64,000 nt of DNA. Origin: Acetobacter suratthaniensis (lineage in GTDB: Bacteria > Pseudomonadota > Alphaproteobacteria > Acetobacterales > Acetobacteraceae). This document shows positions 53,820-63,663 of the stretch, piece after piece (within the stretch, counting starts at the first letter, position 1; each line of letters begins with the position of its first letter). The stretch covers positions 558,001-622,000 of the forward strand of contig NZ_JAFVMG010000001.1 in assembly GCF_017377745.1 (NCBI RefSeq), given 5' to 3'. Both the position numbers and the translations under genes were made by a program. Below the pieces are notes generated by a model that saw nothing but the letters and a program-made list of their open reading frames with translations, was not told the DNA's origin and did not search any database.

Positions 53820-55357
53820 CCCGTCGTTTTTACGTTACTACTCCCATCTATTATGTGAACGGTGCGCCGCATATCGGCCACGCCTACACATCCATTGCGG
53901 CGGATGTCATGGCGCGGTTTCATCGTCTGGCCGGTCATGACGTTTTTTTTCTGACCGGCACGGATGAGCACGGCCAGAAGGTAGAGCAGGCCGCGCAGGC
54001 GGCCGGGGTTGAGCCGCAGGCCTTTGTTGACCGTATTGCTGCCGATTTCCGGGGCATGGCCGATGCCATGGCCATTTCTTACGACGATTTTATCCGCACG
54101 ACAGAACCGCGCCATGTGACCGGGGCGCAGGCCCTGTGGCAGAAGGTCGCGCAGAACGATGCCATCTATCTCGGTGCGTATGAGGGCTGGTACGCCCTGC
54201 GGGATGAATGTTTCTACGGTGAGGACGAGCTGACCACGGGAGCCGATGGCCAGAAGCTCGCCCCCACGGGCGCGCCGGTGGAGTGGGTTAAGGAGCCGTC
54301 CTATTTCTTCCGTCTTTCCGCATTTCAGGATCGGTTGCTCGAACTGTATGAGCAGTGCCCGGAGTTTCTGGGGCCACATGGCGCGCGGAATGAAATCATC
54401 AGCTTTGTGCGTCAGGGCCTGCGTGACCTGTCGATCAGCCGCACCAGCTTCAAATGGGGTATTCCCGTTCCGGGGGATGAGGCCCACGTCATGTATGTGT
54501 GGTTCGATGCGCTGGCCAATTATCTGAGCGCACTTGGCTTCCCGGATATGGACACGCCGCGTGCTGCGTTCTGGCCTGCGGATCTGCATCTGGTTGGCAA
54601 GGATATTGCGCGTTTTCATGCCATTTACTGGCCTGCCTTCCTGATGGCAGCAGGAATTGATGTACCCCGCCGGGTTTTTGCCAATGGCTGGTGGACAATC
54701 GAAGGCCAGAAAATGAGCAAGTCGATCGGTAACGTGATTGATCCGCGCGATCTGGTGAGCGAATTCGGGCTGGATGCGGTACGCTTCTTCCTGCTGCGTG
54801 AGGTGCCGTTCGGAGGGGATAGCGATCTGTCCCGCAAGGCTCTGATTACGCGGAATAATGTCGAACTGGCGAACGATCTGGGCAACCTTGCTCAGCGCAC
54901 GCTCTCGCTGGTGGCAAAAAATTGCGAAGGCATGATCCCGGAGCGGGGTGAGGCCAGTGTGGAGGACACACAGCTTCTGGCACAGGTAGCTGTGCTGCCG
55001 CAGCTTATGGCCTCGCAGATGGAACGCTGCGCCCTGACTGATGCGCTGGAGGATGTCTGGAAGGTTATTCGCGCCTGCAACGCCTATATCGACCATCAGG
55101 CTCCGTGGGCGCTGCGTAAGACCGATACCGTGCGCATGGCCAGTGTGCTGCGTGTACTGCTCGATGCCCTGCGCGGAATTGCTACGGTTCTCCAGCCCTT
55201 TATGCCCCAGACCATGGAGCGCATGCTCGACCAGCTTGCCGTGCAGCCTGATGAGCGTACTCTGGCAGCACTGGAGACGGCTCTGCCTGCCGGGCGAGCA
55301 CTCCCGGCGCCGCAGGGGCTGTTCCCGCGTTATGTCGAGCCGGAAGCCACGGCATGA
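53816..55357 (+). CDS. metG: Methionyl-tRNA synthetase
   Basis: Charges tRNA-Met. The 513-residue class I enzyme has the HIGH motif as PHIGHAYT, FLTGTDEHGQK, the KMSKS loop as QKMSKSIGN near residue 299, and a helical anticodon-binding domain. The connective peptide is short (YGEDELTTG) and lacks a zinc knuckle, and there is no C-terminal tRNA-binding EMAP domain. That is the form found in most Alphaproteobacteria. ATGA overlaps occur at both ends. Confidence 0.96.
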   Translation: MTRRFYVTTPIYYVNGAPHIGHAYTSIAADVMARFHRLAGHDVFFLTGTDEHGQKVEQAAQAAGVEPQAFVDRIAADFRGMADAMAISYDDFIRTTEPRHVTGAQALWQKVAQNDAIYLGAYEGWYALRDECFYGEDELTTGADGQKLAPTGAPVEWVKEPSYFFRLSAFQDRLLELYEQCPEFLGPHGARNEIISFVRQGLRDLSISRTSFKWGIPVPGDEAHVMYVWFDALANYLSALGFPDMDTPRAAFWPADLHLVGKDIARFHAIYWPAFLMAAGIDVPRRVFANGWWTIEGQKMSKSIGNVIDPRDLVSEFGLDAVRFFLLREVPFGGDSDLSRKALITRNNVELANDLGNLAQRTLSLVAKNCEGMIPERGEASVEDTQLLAQVAVLPQLMASQMERCALTDALEDVWKVIRACNAYIDHQAPWALRKTDTVRMASVLRVLLDALRGIATVLQPFMPQTMERMLDQLAVQPDERTLAALETALPAGRALPAPQGLFPRYVEPEATA

Positions 55358-56169
55358 GGGACACTGCGCATGGTGCCGGTACGGGTAAACTGATCGACAC
55401 CCATTGTCACCTTGATCATTTTTCTGATGAGGAACTACCCGGCCTGCTGGATGAGGCGCGTCAGAGTGGGGTGGCCGGTTTGGTAACAATCGGCACCCGG
55501 CTTTCCCGCGCGGGAGAGCAGATCGCACTGGCGGGACACGATAAACCAGACCTGCGGATGTGGTGTACGATCGGCACCCATCCTGATCACGTGGATGAAG
55601 AACATTTGCCCACCGCGGAGCAGATTGCCAGCATGGCCGACAGGCCCGAGGTAATCGGCATTGGTGAAACCGGGCTGGATTATTTCCATGGTGAAGACGC
55701 CATACGCCCCGCACAGCATGAGAGCTTCCGCCGCCATATTGCTGCCGCACGCCTGCTGGATGTACCGGTGATTATCCATGCCCGTCAGGCGGATGAGGAT
55801 GTGGCAACAGTGCTGGAAGAAGAATACGCCAAAGGCGCGTTTCCAATTCTGCTGCACTGCTTTGCCTCGGGGCCGGAACTGGCCCGGAGGGTGCTGGCGC
55901 TGGGGGGCTATGTCAGTTTTTCGGGCATTGCGACTTTTCCAAAATGTGACGAAATCCGTGCGGTAGCATTGAGTGTGCCGGATGATCGGATTGTCGTGGA
56001 AACGGACGCCCCTTATCTGGCGCCGGTGCCCAAGCGCGGCAAGCGCAACCAGCCTGCATGGGTGGCGCATACAGCCGAGCGGCTGGCGCAGGAGCGCGGC
56101 ATGGATAAGGCCGCTTTTGCAGATCTGACAACGGCCAATTTCTTTCGTCTGTTCCGCAAAGCGGTTTAG
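55354..56169 (+). CDS. tatD: TatD family metal-dependent hydrolase
   Basis: A 271-residue TIM-barrel hydrolase. The metal-binding motifs are LIDTHCHLD, GIGETGLDYF, PVIIHARQAD, LHCFASG and VETDAPYLAP. TatD proteins act as 3'-5' DNA nucleases. It is coupled to metG and followed by an MBL-fold gene, a recurring trio. Confidence 0.94.
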   Translation: MRDTAHGAGTGKLIDTHCHLDHFSDEELPGLLDEARQSGVAGLVTIGTRLSRAGEQIALAGHDKPDLRMWCTIGTHPDHVDEEHLPTAEQIASMADRPEVIGIGETGLDYFHGEDAIRPAQHESFRRHIAAARLLDVPVIIHARQADEDVATVLEEEYAKGAFPILLHCFASGPELARRVLALGGYVSFSGIATFPKCDEIRAVALSVPDDRIVVETDAPYLAPVPKRGKRNQPAWVAHTAERLAQERGMDKAAFADLTTANFFRLFRKAV

Positions 56170-56189
56170 GAAGCGGGGCAGGAGAGGGC

Positions 56190-56999
56190 ATGAAGGTTGT
56201 TGTTTTGGGGTGCGGTGGTTCAGCAGGCGTGCCCATGGTTGGTGGAGAAGGCGGCGGAGGGGACTGGGGTGACTGCGACCCCGCCGAACCACGTAATATC
56301 CGCACGCGTTCTTCCATTTTTCTGCAAATGGATAATGGCGAGGCAGTGCTGATCGACACAGGGCCAGACCTGCGCGCGCAGCTTCTGGCGCAGCGTATCA
56401 GCCGGTTTCAGTCCGTTATCTATACTCACGGCCATTCTGATCATGTGGATGGCGCGAACGAGGTGCGGGCGGTCAACCGGGTGATAGGGCAACCTATCAA
56501 GGCTTATGGTATGCCGGGGGTTCTGGCTGAAATAGAGCAGCGTTTCAGCTTCGTGTTCAAACCGTGGACACCGCCGGGGTTCTTTCGGGCTGTGCTTGAA
56601 GCCCATCCATGTGAAATCGGACAGGAAACGGCGATAGGCAGCTTTGCCTTTACGTTTTTCGAGCAGCAGCATGGGTATGCGGGTTCGACCGGCGTGCGAT
56701 GCGGCAATTTTGCCTACAGTACTGATGTGGTGGAACTGCCCGAGCAGAGTCTGTGTGCTCTTGAAGGGGTGGATACATGGATTGTGGACTGTTTTCAGCT
56801 CACGCCCCATGTGGCCCATGCCTGGCTGGATCGGGTGCTGGAGTGGCGCGAACGGATCAAACCCCGCCGCACGATCCTGACCCATATGGGGGCAGGGATG
56901 GACTGGGCAACACTCTGCGCGACCCTGCCGCAGGGGGTGGAGCCTGCTTATGACGGCCTGAGCCTTCATCTGCCCGACCCACCACGGGCCAAAGCCTAA
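56190..56999 (+). CDS. MBL-fold metallohydrolase (PhnP-like)
   Basis: A 269-residue metallo-beta-lactamase fold protein. The N-terminal GCGGSAGVP is the family start; metal ligands lie in THGHSDHVDG near residue 80-90, and further histidines follow in FEQQHGYAGS, FQLTPHVAHAW and LTHMG. PhnP hydrolyses cyclic phosphodiesters; the natural substrate here is unknown. It is the last gene of the metG-tatD unit and is followed by a terminator. Confidence 0.9.
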   Translation: MKVVVLGCGGSAGVPMVGGEGGGGDWGDCDPAEPRNIRTRSSIFLQMDNGEAVLIDTGPDLRAQLLAQRISRFQSVIYTHGHSDHVDGANEVRAVNRVIGQPIKAYGMPGVLAEIEQRFSFVFKPWTPPGFFRAVLEAHPCEIGQETAIGSFAFTFFEQQHGYAGSTGVRCGNFAYSTDVVELPEQSLCALEGVDTWIVDCFQLTPHVAHAWLDRVLEWRERIKPRRTILTHMGAGMDWATLCATLPQGVEPAYDGLSLHLPDPPRAKA

Positions 57000-57019
57000 T
57001 CCGTTTTGTGAAAGACCAG

Positions 57020-57047
57020 AAACGGGGCGGATAATCCCGCCCCGTTT
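57020..57047. terminator. Bidirectional terminator between MBL hydrolase and usp genes
   Basis: AAACGGGGCGG (57020-57030) pairs perfectly with CCGCCCCGTTT (57037-57047) across a 6-base loop. It lies in the middle of 54 bases between converging genes. T-runs are short on each strand. Confidence 0.75.
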
Positions 57048-57053
57048 GCGGGC

Positions 57054-57932
57054 TTATCGGCTCATCAGTACGGTCAGGTCGGCGTGTTCAAGCACATGGC
57101 GGGTAACACCGCCCAGAATAAGCTGGCGCAGGCGTGAGTGGGAATATGCCCCCATTGCCAGCAGATCAGCCCCAAAATCCGTACAGGCGGCCAGCAGCCC
57201 CTTGCCGACATCGCGGTCAACCGGCGGGAATTCAAGAGCATCGGCTTCAATGCCGTGCAGGCCCAGATAATCCAGCACATCCTGTGCGCTGGGGCCGCGA
57301 CGCTGATAGTCCTCGCAATGCAGGACACGCACAGCTTCGGCCTCAGCAGCCCATGCCAGTGCTCCATGCAGGGCAGCGGAGGATTCCGCCGTGCCATTCC
57401 ATGCGATACATACGCGCCTGATCAGGCCTTCAGGTGGGGTGCGCGGCGCCATGACCACAGGCCGACCACTATCGAACAGAACTGCGTGCAGGGTTTCGGA
57501 TGAGGAAACATCGCGCCCTGAATCCGGGTGCGGCACCAGCGTAAAGTCTGAAAGGCGGGCGTGGGAGGGAATGATCTCGCTCTCGACCCCCCGCAGAACG
57601 GTAAAGCTGACACTGGGAAAGGGCAGGCCATTGGCGGAGTGGCGCGAGACCAGAGGCACGTCTGGATTGGCGGCGGCAAAACGTTCGAACAGCGTATGCA
57701 CATCATGGGCGTGGCGCGAGCTTTCATGCTCGGCAGAGCGCATCAGCTCTTCCACCATCGCGCCGGACAGGCCTTCACCCGCCAGAGGGGCAATGTCACG
57801 TCCATCAGTGCGCACATGCAGGATGGCCAGATGTGCGCCGAAACGCCGTGCGAAATTATAACCTCGCGTCAGGGCCGCCTCTGCGTTGGAGACGCTGGGC
57901 AGGGGCAGCAGGATTTTTCGCACTTCTTTCAT
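57054..57932 (-). CDS. Universal stress protein with two Usp-type domains
   Basis: A 292-residue protein, about twice the single-domain length. The N-terminal half begins VRKILLPLPSVSNAEAALTRGYNFARRFGAHLAILHV. The C-terminal half repeats the fold: IRRVCIAWNGTAESSAALHGALAWA, then LLAMGAYSHSRLRQLILGGVTRHVLEHADLTVLM with the ATP-binding G-x2-G-x9-G pattern. Only the second half keeps that motif clearly. It is monocistronic and probably stress-induced; no promoter can be assigned. Confidence 0.9.
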   Translation of the reverse strand: MKEVRKILLPLPSVSNAEAALTRGYNFARRFGAHLAILHVRTDGRDIAPLAGEGLSGAMVEELMRSAEHESSRHAHDVHTLFERFAAANPDVPLVSRHSANGLPFPSVSFTVLRGVESEIIPSHARLSDFTLVPHPDSGRDVSSSETLHAVLFDSGRPVVMAPRTPPEGLIRRVCIAWNGTAESSAALHGALAWAAEAEAVRVLHCEDYQRRGPSAQDVLDYLGLHGIEADALEFPPVDRDVGKGLLAACTDFGADLLAMGAYSHSRLRQLILGGVTRHVLEHADLTVLMSR

Positions 57933-58056
57933 GGGGCTTCCTTCCTTCGGGCCGTGTTTTGCAGCTTATTACGCCCGGCGATCATCGACGTTGCGCTGGA
58001 TCAATGTCCAGCCGTGATCACACCACGGCTGGAGGTGAGCGGGCGGGTGGAGCAGA

Positions 58057-58695
58057 TCAGGGGTAAAGCCGCGTGACCTGCCAGCTTTCCCCGGCCCGTT
58101 CCCAGATGGCGCGGTCATGCAACCTGAATGGGCGTTCCTGCCAGAACTCGAAATGTTCCGGGCTGACACGGTAGCCAGACCAGTTGACCGGGCGAGGAAT
58201 GACGCCTTCGCCGTAGCGGGTCTGGGCATCATGCAGGCGTTCTTCAAATACGGCGCGTGAAGCTAGCGGGCGCGACTGGTCGGAGGCAATGGCCCCCAGT
58301 CGCGAGACACGGCTACGACTCGCAAAATATGCATCGGCCTCTTCAATACTGACCGGGCTGACACGGCCTTCGATTCGGATTTGCCGACGCAGGCCTTTCC
58401 AATGAAAGAGCAGGGCGACATGCGGGTTTGCGGCCAGTTCCTTGCCCTTGCGGCTTTCGAGGTTGGTATAGAATACGAAACCCCGACGATCAGCCCCTTT
58501 GAGCAGAACAATACGGGCCGAGGGGCGACCATCCGGTGTTGCGGTCGCGAGCACCATGGCATTGGGGTCGTTGATTTCGGTTTTTTCTGCCTCGGCCATC
58601 CAGCTTTCAAACAGGGTGAAAGGGTCGGCCTGCAGGTCGATCAGCGGCAGGTCATCGCGTGGGGGAGCGGAAAAAGGCGAGGAGGTGTCCGTCAT
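58057..58695 (-). CDS. pdxH: Pyridoxamine 5'-phosphate oxidase PdxH
   Basis: An FMN enzyme that oxidises pyridoxine or pyridoxamine 5'-phosphate to pyridoxal phosphate. The 212-residue protein has PSARIVLLKGADRRGFVFYTNLESRKGKEL, LLFHWKGLRRQIRIEGRVSPVS, YFASRSRVSRLGAIASDQSRPL and the C-terminal GYRVSPEHFEFWQERPFRLHDR. The PLP enzymes in the window depend on this cofactor. It diverges from fabI across 164 bases in which I see no convincing promoter. Confidence 0.96.
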   Translation of the reverse strand: MTDTSSPFSAPPRDDLPLIDLQADPFTLFESWMAEAEKTEINDPNAMVLATATPDGRPSARIVLLKGADRRGFVFYTNLESRKGKELAANPHVALLFHWKGLRRQIRIEGRVSPVSIEEADAYFASRSRVSRLGAIASDQSRPLASRAVFEERLHDAQTRYGEGVIPRPVNWSGYRVSPEHFEFWQERPFRLHDRAIWERAGESWQVTRLYP

Positions 58696-58859
58696 GCTAA
58701 GTACTCATCTGCTGCGGTTCGTTTCTCTTTCATACTCCCGTGAGGGGCTGGTTTGAAGTATGGGAGTGGTGTTCGGGCTTGTTTCACCGCGCGGGGTGTG
58801 CGACCAACCACGGCGTAAAAGTCCCACTGGTTTTCACTCGCATACGCTGAGGTTATCGC

Positions 58860-59699
58860 ATGTCTTCTTCCCACACCGTACCGCCAGCACAGGGCACTCT
58901 GATGAAGGGCAAGAGGGGGCTGGTGATGGGAGTTGCCAACGACAAGTCCATTGCCTGGGCCATTGCATCCGCTGTTGCGGCGCAGGGTGGAGAACTGGCG
59001 TTTACCTATCAGGGCGATGCGCTGGGCAAGCGTGTGCAGCCACTGGCCGACAGCATTGGCGCGAAGCTTGTGCTGCCTTGCGATGTGACCGACGATGCGG
59101 CGGTTGATGCCACATTCGATATTCTTGAAAAAGAATGGGGCGAACTGGATTTTGTGGTGCATGCCATAGGCTGGGCGGACAAGCAGTATCTGCGTGGCCG
59201 CTATGTGGATACCCCGCGTGATGCCTTCCTGACTGCCATGGATATTTCGTGCTTCTCTTTCACGGCGGTTGCACAGCGCGCGGCCCGTCTGATGAAAAAG
59301 GGCGGCTCGCTGCTGACGCTGAGCTACCTTGGGGCCGAACGGGTTATGCCGCATTACAACGTTATGGGTGTGGCCAAGGCCGCGCTTGAGGCTTCCGTGC
59401 GGTATATGGCGGCGGATCTGGGCCGTGATGGTATCCGGGTGAATGCCATTTCAGCCGGGCCGATCAAGACTCTCGCCGCCAGCGGCATTGGTGATTTCCG
59501 CTATATTCTCAAGTGGAACCAGTATAATGCGCCGCTTGAGCGTAATGTGACGCTGGAAGATGTGGGTGGGGCAGGGCTGTATATGCTCTCCGACCTGTCT
59601 TCGGGGGTTACGGGTGAAGTGCACCATGTCGATTGCGGGTACCATATGGTGGGTATGAAAAACCCGTCTGCCCCTGATCTTTCTGTCGCCTCTGACTGA
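58860..59699 (+). CDS. fabI: Enoyl-ACP reductase FabI
   Basis: Reduces enoyl-ACP with NADH in the last step of fatty acid elongation. The 279-residue SDR-like protein has GVANDKSIAWAIA, the atypical FabI cofactor motif, VHAIGWADK, and the active site Y-x6-K in YNVMGVAKAALEASVRY, then SAGPIKTLAASGIGDF and GYHMVGM. It is the housekeeping enzyme and is distinct from the KAS III/ACP system at 17-19 kb. Next is aroC, 9 bases away. Confidence 0.95.
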   Translation: MSSSHTVPPAQGTLMKGKRGLVMGVANDKSIAWAIASAVAAQGGELAFTYQGDALGKRVQPLADSIGAKLVLPCDVTDDAAVDATFDILEKEWGELDFVVHAIGWADKQYLRGRYVDTPRDAFLTAMDISCFSFTAVAQRAARLMKKGGSLLTLSYLGAERVMPHYNVMGVAKAALEASVRYMAADLGRDGIRVNAISAGPIKTLAASGIGDFRYILKWNQYNAPLERNVTLEDVGGAGLYMLSDLSSGVTGEVHHVDCGYHMVGMKNPSAPDLSVASD

Positions 59700-59708
59700 G
59701 GTTTCGCT

Positions 59709-60782
59709 GTGTCCTATAATACGTTCGGTCATCTGTTCCGTGTCACCACCTGGGGCGAAAGTCACGGGCCTGCCATAGGCTGTGTCATTGACGGCTGCCC
59801 GCCGCGTATTCCCCTGAGCGAGGCGGATATCCAGCCCTTTCTGGATCGGCGCAAGCCCGGCCAGTCGGCATTTACCACGCAGCGGCGTGAGGCGGATGCG
59901 GTAAAGATCCTGTCAGGGGTTTTTGAAGGGCAGACAACGGGTACCCCCATTTCGCTGCTGATTGAAAACACCGATCAGCGCTCGCGCGACTATGGTGATA
60001 TTGCCCAGACCTATCGGCCCGGCCATGCCGATCTGACCTATGACCTGAAATACGGCATTCGCGATTACAGGGGCGGGGGCCGGTCTTCCGCCCGTGAAAC
60101 CGCCTGCCGGGTCGCGGCGGGTGCCGTTGCGCGCAAAGTGCTGGGTGAGGGAGTGCAGATCCGCGCCGCCCTCGTGCAGCTTGGCCCGCATGACATCGAC
60201 CGTACCCGCTGGGATTGGGCCGAGGTTGAACGTAATCCGTTTTTCTCACCCGATGCCGGGGTTGTTGAGGCATGGGAAGCGTACCTGCATGACATCCGCA
60301 AGGCGGGGTCATCCATCGGTGCAGTGATCGAGGTTGTGGCTGAAGGCGTGCCTGCGGGTTTGGGGGCGCCGATTTACGGCAAGCTGGATGCGGATATTGC
60401 TGCGGGGCTGATGAGCATCAACGCGGTCAAGGGGGTGGAAATTGGTGATGGTTTTGCCGCGGCATCCCTGACCGGACCTGAAAATGCCGATGCCCTGTAC
60501 AGCAAGGATGGCCAGATTACTTTCGGTGCCAATCATGCCGGTGGTATTCTGGGCGGGATTTCCAGTGGTCAGCCGGTTGTGGCGCGCTTTGCGGTCAAAC
60601 CCACCAGTTCAATGCTGACACCAGTGGATTCCATTACCCGCACAGGGCAGGAAAAACAGGTGATTACCAAAGGGCGGCACGATCCGTGCGTGGGTATCCG
60701 GGCTGTGCCGGTTGGCGAAGCCATGATGGCCTGCGTTCTGGCAGACCATCTGTTGCGGCATCGGGGGCAGATGGGAGGCTAG
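59709..60782 (+). CDS. aroC: Chorismate synthase AroC
   Basis: Makes chorismate from EPSP with reduced FMN. The 357-residue protein has the three family signatures: [43 protein letters not shown] (substrate and FMN contact), and the C-terminal [21 protein letters not shown]. The start is GTG. Ends 2 bases from the convergent osmC gene. Confidence 0.96.
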   Translation: MSYNTFGHLFRVTTWGESHGPAIGCVIDGCPPRIPLSEADIQPFLDRRKPGQSAFTTQRREADAVKILSGVFEGQTTGTPISLLIENTDQRSRDYGDIAQTYRPGHADLTYDLKYGIRDYRGGGRSSARETACRVAAGAVARKVLGEGVQIRAALVQLGPHDIDRTRWDWAEVERNPFFSPDAGVVEAWEAYLHDIRKAGSSIGAVIEVVAEGVPAGLGAPIYGKLDADIAAGLMSINAVKGVEIGDGFAAASLTGPENADALYSKDGQITFGANHAGGILGGISSGQPVVARFAVKPTSSMLTPVDSITRTGQEKQVITKGRHDPCVGIRAVPVGEAMMACVLADHLLRHRGQMGG

Positions 60783-60784
60783 TC

Positions 60785-61216
60785 TTAGCCTTCCAGTTCC
60801 GCTTTGAGTGTAATCTCGGCGCGGAACAGCTTGGAGACAGGGCAACCAGCCTTAGCTTTTTCAGCCAGCGCCTGAAACTGTTCGGCTGTTGCCCCCGGCA
60901 CATTGGCCTTGAGCGTCAGATCAACCTGCGTGATGCCAAATCCTCCGTCTGTCTTGTTAAGATGTACGGCGGCTTCGGTCTGGATGGATTGGGCGGTTAG
61001 CCCTGCTTCTCCCAGAATAAGCGACAGCGCCATAGAAAAGCATGCAGCATGGGCGGCCCCTAGCAGCTCTTCGGGGTTGCTGCCAGCCTTGCCCTCAAAA
61101 CGTGTGGCAAAGCCGTAAGGGACTGCCTGTAATGCACCGCTTTCAGTGCTGATTGTACCGTGGCCTTCGCGGATGGAGCCTTTCCAGTGCGCGCTGCCAT
61201 GCTTGGTGATTGTCAT
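60785..61216 (-). CDS. osmC: OsmC family peroxidase
   Basis: A thiol peroxidase acting on organic hydroperoxides. The 143-residue protein has both redox cysteines, C59 in HAACFSMAL and C125 in KAGCPVSKLF, at the same positions as in E. coli OsmC. FEGKAGSNPEELLGAAHA is also typical. It may be stress-regulated. The gap to mqo (61217-61525, 309 bases) contains a TATACT near 61388 without a good -35 and no gene I can support. Confidence 0.94.
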   Translation of the reverse strand: MTITKHGSAHWKGSIREGHGTISTESGALQAVPYGFATRFEGKAGSNPEELLGAAHAACFSMALSLILGEAGLTAQSIQTEAAVHLNKTDGGFGITQVDLTLKANVPGATAEQFQALAEKAKAGCPVSKLFRAEITLKAELEG

Positions 61217-61525
61217 ACTGGGCCTTCCGTTTTCTCTTGTTTGCCAGAACCGTGATCATGCGGGTGTGGAATGAATGACCCTGCGCGTGAATGGGTCAGA
61301 TCGCATGATAACGTGGGCAAAGGGGGAGGGTTTTCAACAAACGCTGTACTCTCGCTAAGGTGAGCAGGCGCATGATGGATATAAGCCTATACTGCGCGGA
61401 GTAATGCAGCTAGCAATAAGCCGCCGGTACCTGTGGCTGCAAGAGCAGGAACCCGTGGCAAAAATAAAAGCCGCCAGTCCGCTGAAGTTGTCCTTGCGGG
61501 GCTGAGTGGTAATGCGGAGACCATG

Positions 61526-63022
61526 ATGAGTTCCAACTCGACCGATATTGCCTCTTCTGTTGATGTTGTCCTGATTGGCGGTGGCGTCATGAGCGCCACA
61601 CTCGGGACATTGCTCCGTCAGCTTCAGCCTGACTGGAAAATCAGCATTTACGAGCGCCTTGATACTGTTGCGGAAGAAAGCTCAAACGCCTGGAATAACG
61701 CAGGTACGGGTCATTCAGCCCTGTGCGAGCTTAACTACACCCCTCAGGGTGCCGATGGAAAAGTGGATATTTCCAAGGCGGTGGCGGTTAACGAGCAGTT
61801 TCAGGTTTCGCGTCAGTTCTGGGCTTATCTGGTTGAAAACGGCGTTATTCCTTCCGCCGGTGATTTTCTGACCGCCGTACCCCATATGAGCTTTGTTTGG
61901 GGCGAGGAAAATGTCTCTTTCCTGCGCAAGCGTTACGAAGCTCTTTCCGCCCACCCGCTATTCGCCGGGATGGATTATTCCGAAGACCGCCAGCAGATTG
62001 CCCAGTGGGCTCCGCTGATCATGCAGAACCGCCCCAAGGGTGAAGCGCTTGCCGTTACCCGTAGCCTGATGGGTACGGATGTCAATTTTGGTGCGCTTAC
62101 ACGGCTTTTGTTCAGCTATCTGTCCGGTACCAAAGGCTGTGTGCTGCACACCCGGCATGATGTGCAGGATCTTCAGCGGGATGAAGATGGCCAGTGGCGC
62201 TTGAAAGTGCGCGACCTGCGTGAAAACACTGATCGTATCGTACGCTCACGCTTTGTGTTTATCGGTGCCGGTGGGGCAGCCCTGAGCCTGTTGCAGAAAA
62301 GCGGTATCCCTCAGGCGCAGGGGGTTGGTGGTTTTCCGGTCAGCGGGCAGTTCCTGCGCTGTACTAACAAGGCAGTGATAGCCCGGCACCGTGCCAAGGT
62401 TTACGGCAAGGCATCCGTTGGGGCGCCCCCCATGTCCGTGCCCCATCTTGATACCCGCATGATTGATGGCAAGCCTGCTCTGCTGTTTGGCCCTTATGCC
62501 GGGTTCTCGACCCGTTTTCTCAAGCAGGGATCTCTGATGGATCTGCCGCTCTCCGTGCGGCCGGGCAATATCGGGCCTATGCTGGCTGTGGCACGGGATA
62601 ACTGGCCGCTGACAAAATATCTGATCCAGCAGGTGATGCAGTCACAGGAAGACCGGCTCAAGGCGCTGCGTGATTTTATTCCCGATGCCAAAGCCGAGGA
62701 TTGGGAGCTGGTCGTGGCAGGCCAGCGTGTGCAGATCATCAAGCAGGACCCGCAGAAAGGTGGCGTGCTTCAGTTCGGTACGGAAGTGATCGCCAGTGAT
62801 GACGGTTCTGTTGCCGCGCTGCTTGGCGCTTCGCCGGGGGCGTCTACCGCAGCACCGATCATGCTCAATGTTCTGCAGAAATGCTTTGCGTCCAAAATGC
62901 CGGAATGGACAGACAGACTCAAAGCCATGGTGCCGTCTTTCGGGCAGAAACTCGCCAATAACCCGGCCCTGTGCCAGCAGCAGTTTGACCGGACAACCAA
63001 AATTCTGGGGCTGACGCTCTAA
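61526..63022 (+). CDS. mqo: Malate:quinone oxidoreductase
   Basis: A membrane-peripheral FAD enzyme that oxidises malate to oxaloacetate and reduces quinone. In many acetic acid bacteria it replaces NAD malate dehydrogenase. The 498-residue protein has VVLIGGGVMSATLGTLLRQL for FAD, ERLDTVAEESSNAWNNAGTGHSALCELNYTPQ, and FGPYAGFSTRFLKQGS. ATG at 61526 has GGAG 6 bases upstream; a frame to 61433 adds 31 non-conserved residues. Confidence 0.95.
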   Translation: MSSNSTDIASSVDVVLIGGGVMSATLGTLLRQLQPDWKISIYERLDTVAEESSNAWNNAGTGHSALCELNYTPQGADGKVDISKAVAVNEQFQVSRQFWAYLVENGVIPSAGDFLTAVPHMSFVWGEENVSFLRKRYEALSAHPLFAGMDYSEDRQQIAQWAPLIMQNRPKGEALAVTRSLMGTDVNFGALTRLLFSYLSGTKGCVLHTRHDVQDLQRDEDGQWRLKVRDLRENTDRIVRSRFVFIGAGGAALSLLQKSGIPQAQGVGGFPVSGQFLRCTNKAVIARHRAKVYGKASVGAPPMSVPHLDTRMIDGKPALLFGPYAGFSTRFLKQGSLMDLPLSVRPGNIGPMLAVARDNWPLTKYLIQQVMQSQEDRLKALRDFIPDAKAEDWELVVAGQRVQIIKQDPQKGGVLQFGTEVIASDDGSVAALLGASPGASTAAPIMLNVLQKCFASKMPEWTDRLKAMVPSFGQKLANNPALCQQQFDRTTKILGLTL

Positions 63023-63037
63023 AGGGTATGGATGGAC

Positions 63038-63058
63038 GCAGGCTTTTGTTAAGCCTGC
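63038..63058 (+). terminator. Candidate terminator after mqo
   Basis: GCAGGCTT (63038-63045) pairs perfectly with AAGCCTGC (63051-63058) around a 5-base T-rich loop, 15 bases after the stop; TT follows. Confidence 0.5.
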
Positions 63059-63132
63059 TTCCATTGTGGGAAACATGCGGCCCGTCTCTGCGTGGTTCAT
63101 AACGAACAGGGTAGAGGCGGGCTTATTCCGGT

Positions 63133-63663
63133 TCAGCTCAGATCCGAAATGCTCATATCGGCCCGCTGCCACCATGGTGTGCGGGAGAACGTTGTCTGAG
63201 GAATGAAGTCTTCCGGGTTGCCAGCGAAACAGACGGTATTGGTCGGCGTTTCCTGCAATGAAAGCTCCGTACAGCGCAGTATTCCGCCCTCATGGCGCAG
63301 AAAAGCGTTGATCTTGGCCATGAGCAGACACGCCATCAGCTCGGTTGTCGGATCGCCCGGAGTTACGACAATCCGCTGCGCCCGTGCGGGTTCATGGACA
63401 AGAAACCAATCCAGCAGGGGGTCGTCCTGCGCCAGTTGCAGGGCGTGATCGAGCTTTTCATCAACAAACCGATGCCACGTGCCTTTAGCCTGCTGGAACG
63501 AAATGGCCATATTGCCCAGACCATCAAGCCGGGCAGGGGTTGTCGCGTTCAGGCGGACAGTCACAAGCTCATTGTGGCCGTGGGGCAGGGCGCAGCTTTC
63601 AGAAGCACCATGGATAAGCCGGTGGCCCATGGAAAAGCGGCGGGTAAAAACAAGTTCAGGCAT
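63133..63663 (-). CDS. queD: 6-carboxy-5,6,7,8-tetrahydropterin synthase QueD
   Basis: QueD converts dihydroneopterin triphosphate to carboxytetrahydropterin on the way to queuosine. The 176-residue protein has the zinc histidines H14 in FSMGHRL and H28/H30 in LPHGHN, the catalytic cysteine C24 in [21 protein letters not shown] and [14 protein letters not shown]. It begins inside the end of queC (8-base overlap), so the two are co-translated. Confidence 0.92.
   Translation of the reverse strand: MPELVFTRRFSMGHRLIHGASESCALPHGHNELVTVRLNATTPARLDGLGNMAISFQQAKGTWHRFVDEKLDHALQLAQDDPLLDWFLVHEPARAQRIVVTPGDPTTELMACLLMAKINAFLRHEGGILRCTELSLQETPTNTVCFAGNPEDFIPQTTFSRTPWWQRADMSISDLS

Noticed and set aside
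53696-55750. Open frame of 684 codons on the minus strand over metG
   Set aside because: It is the mirror of a GC-rich real gene; the peptide is rich in Arg, His and Gln with no domain or start context.
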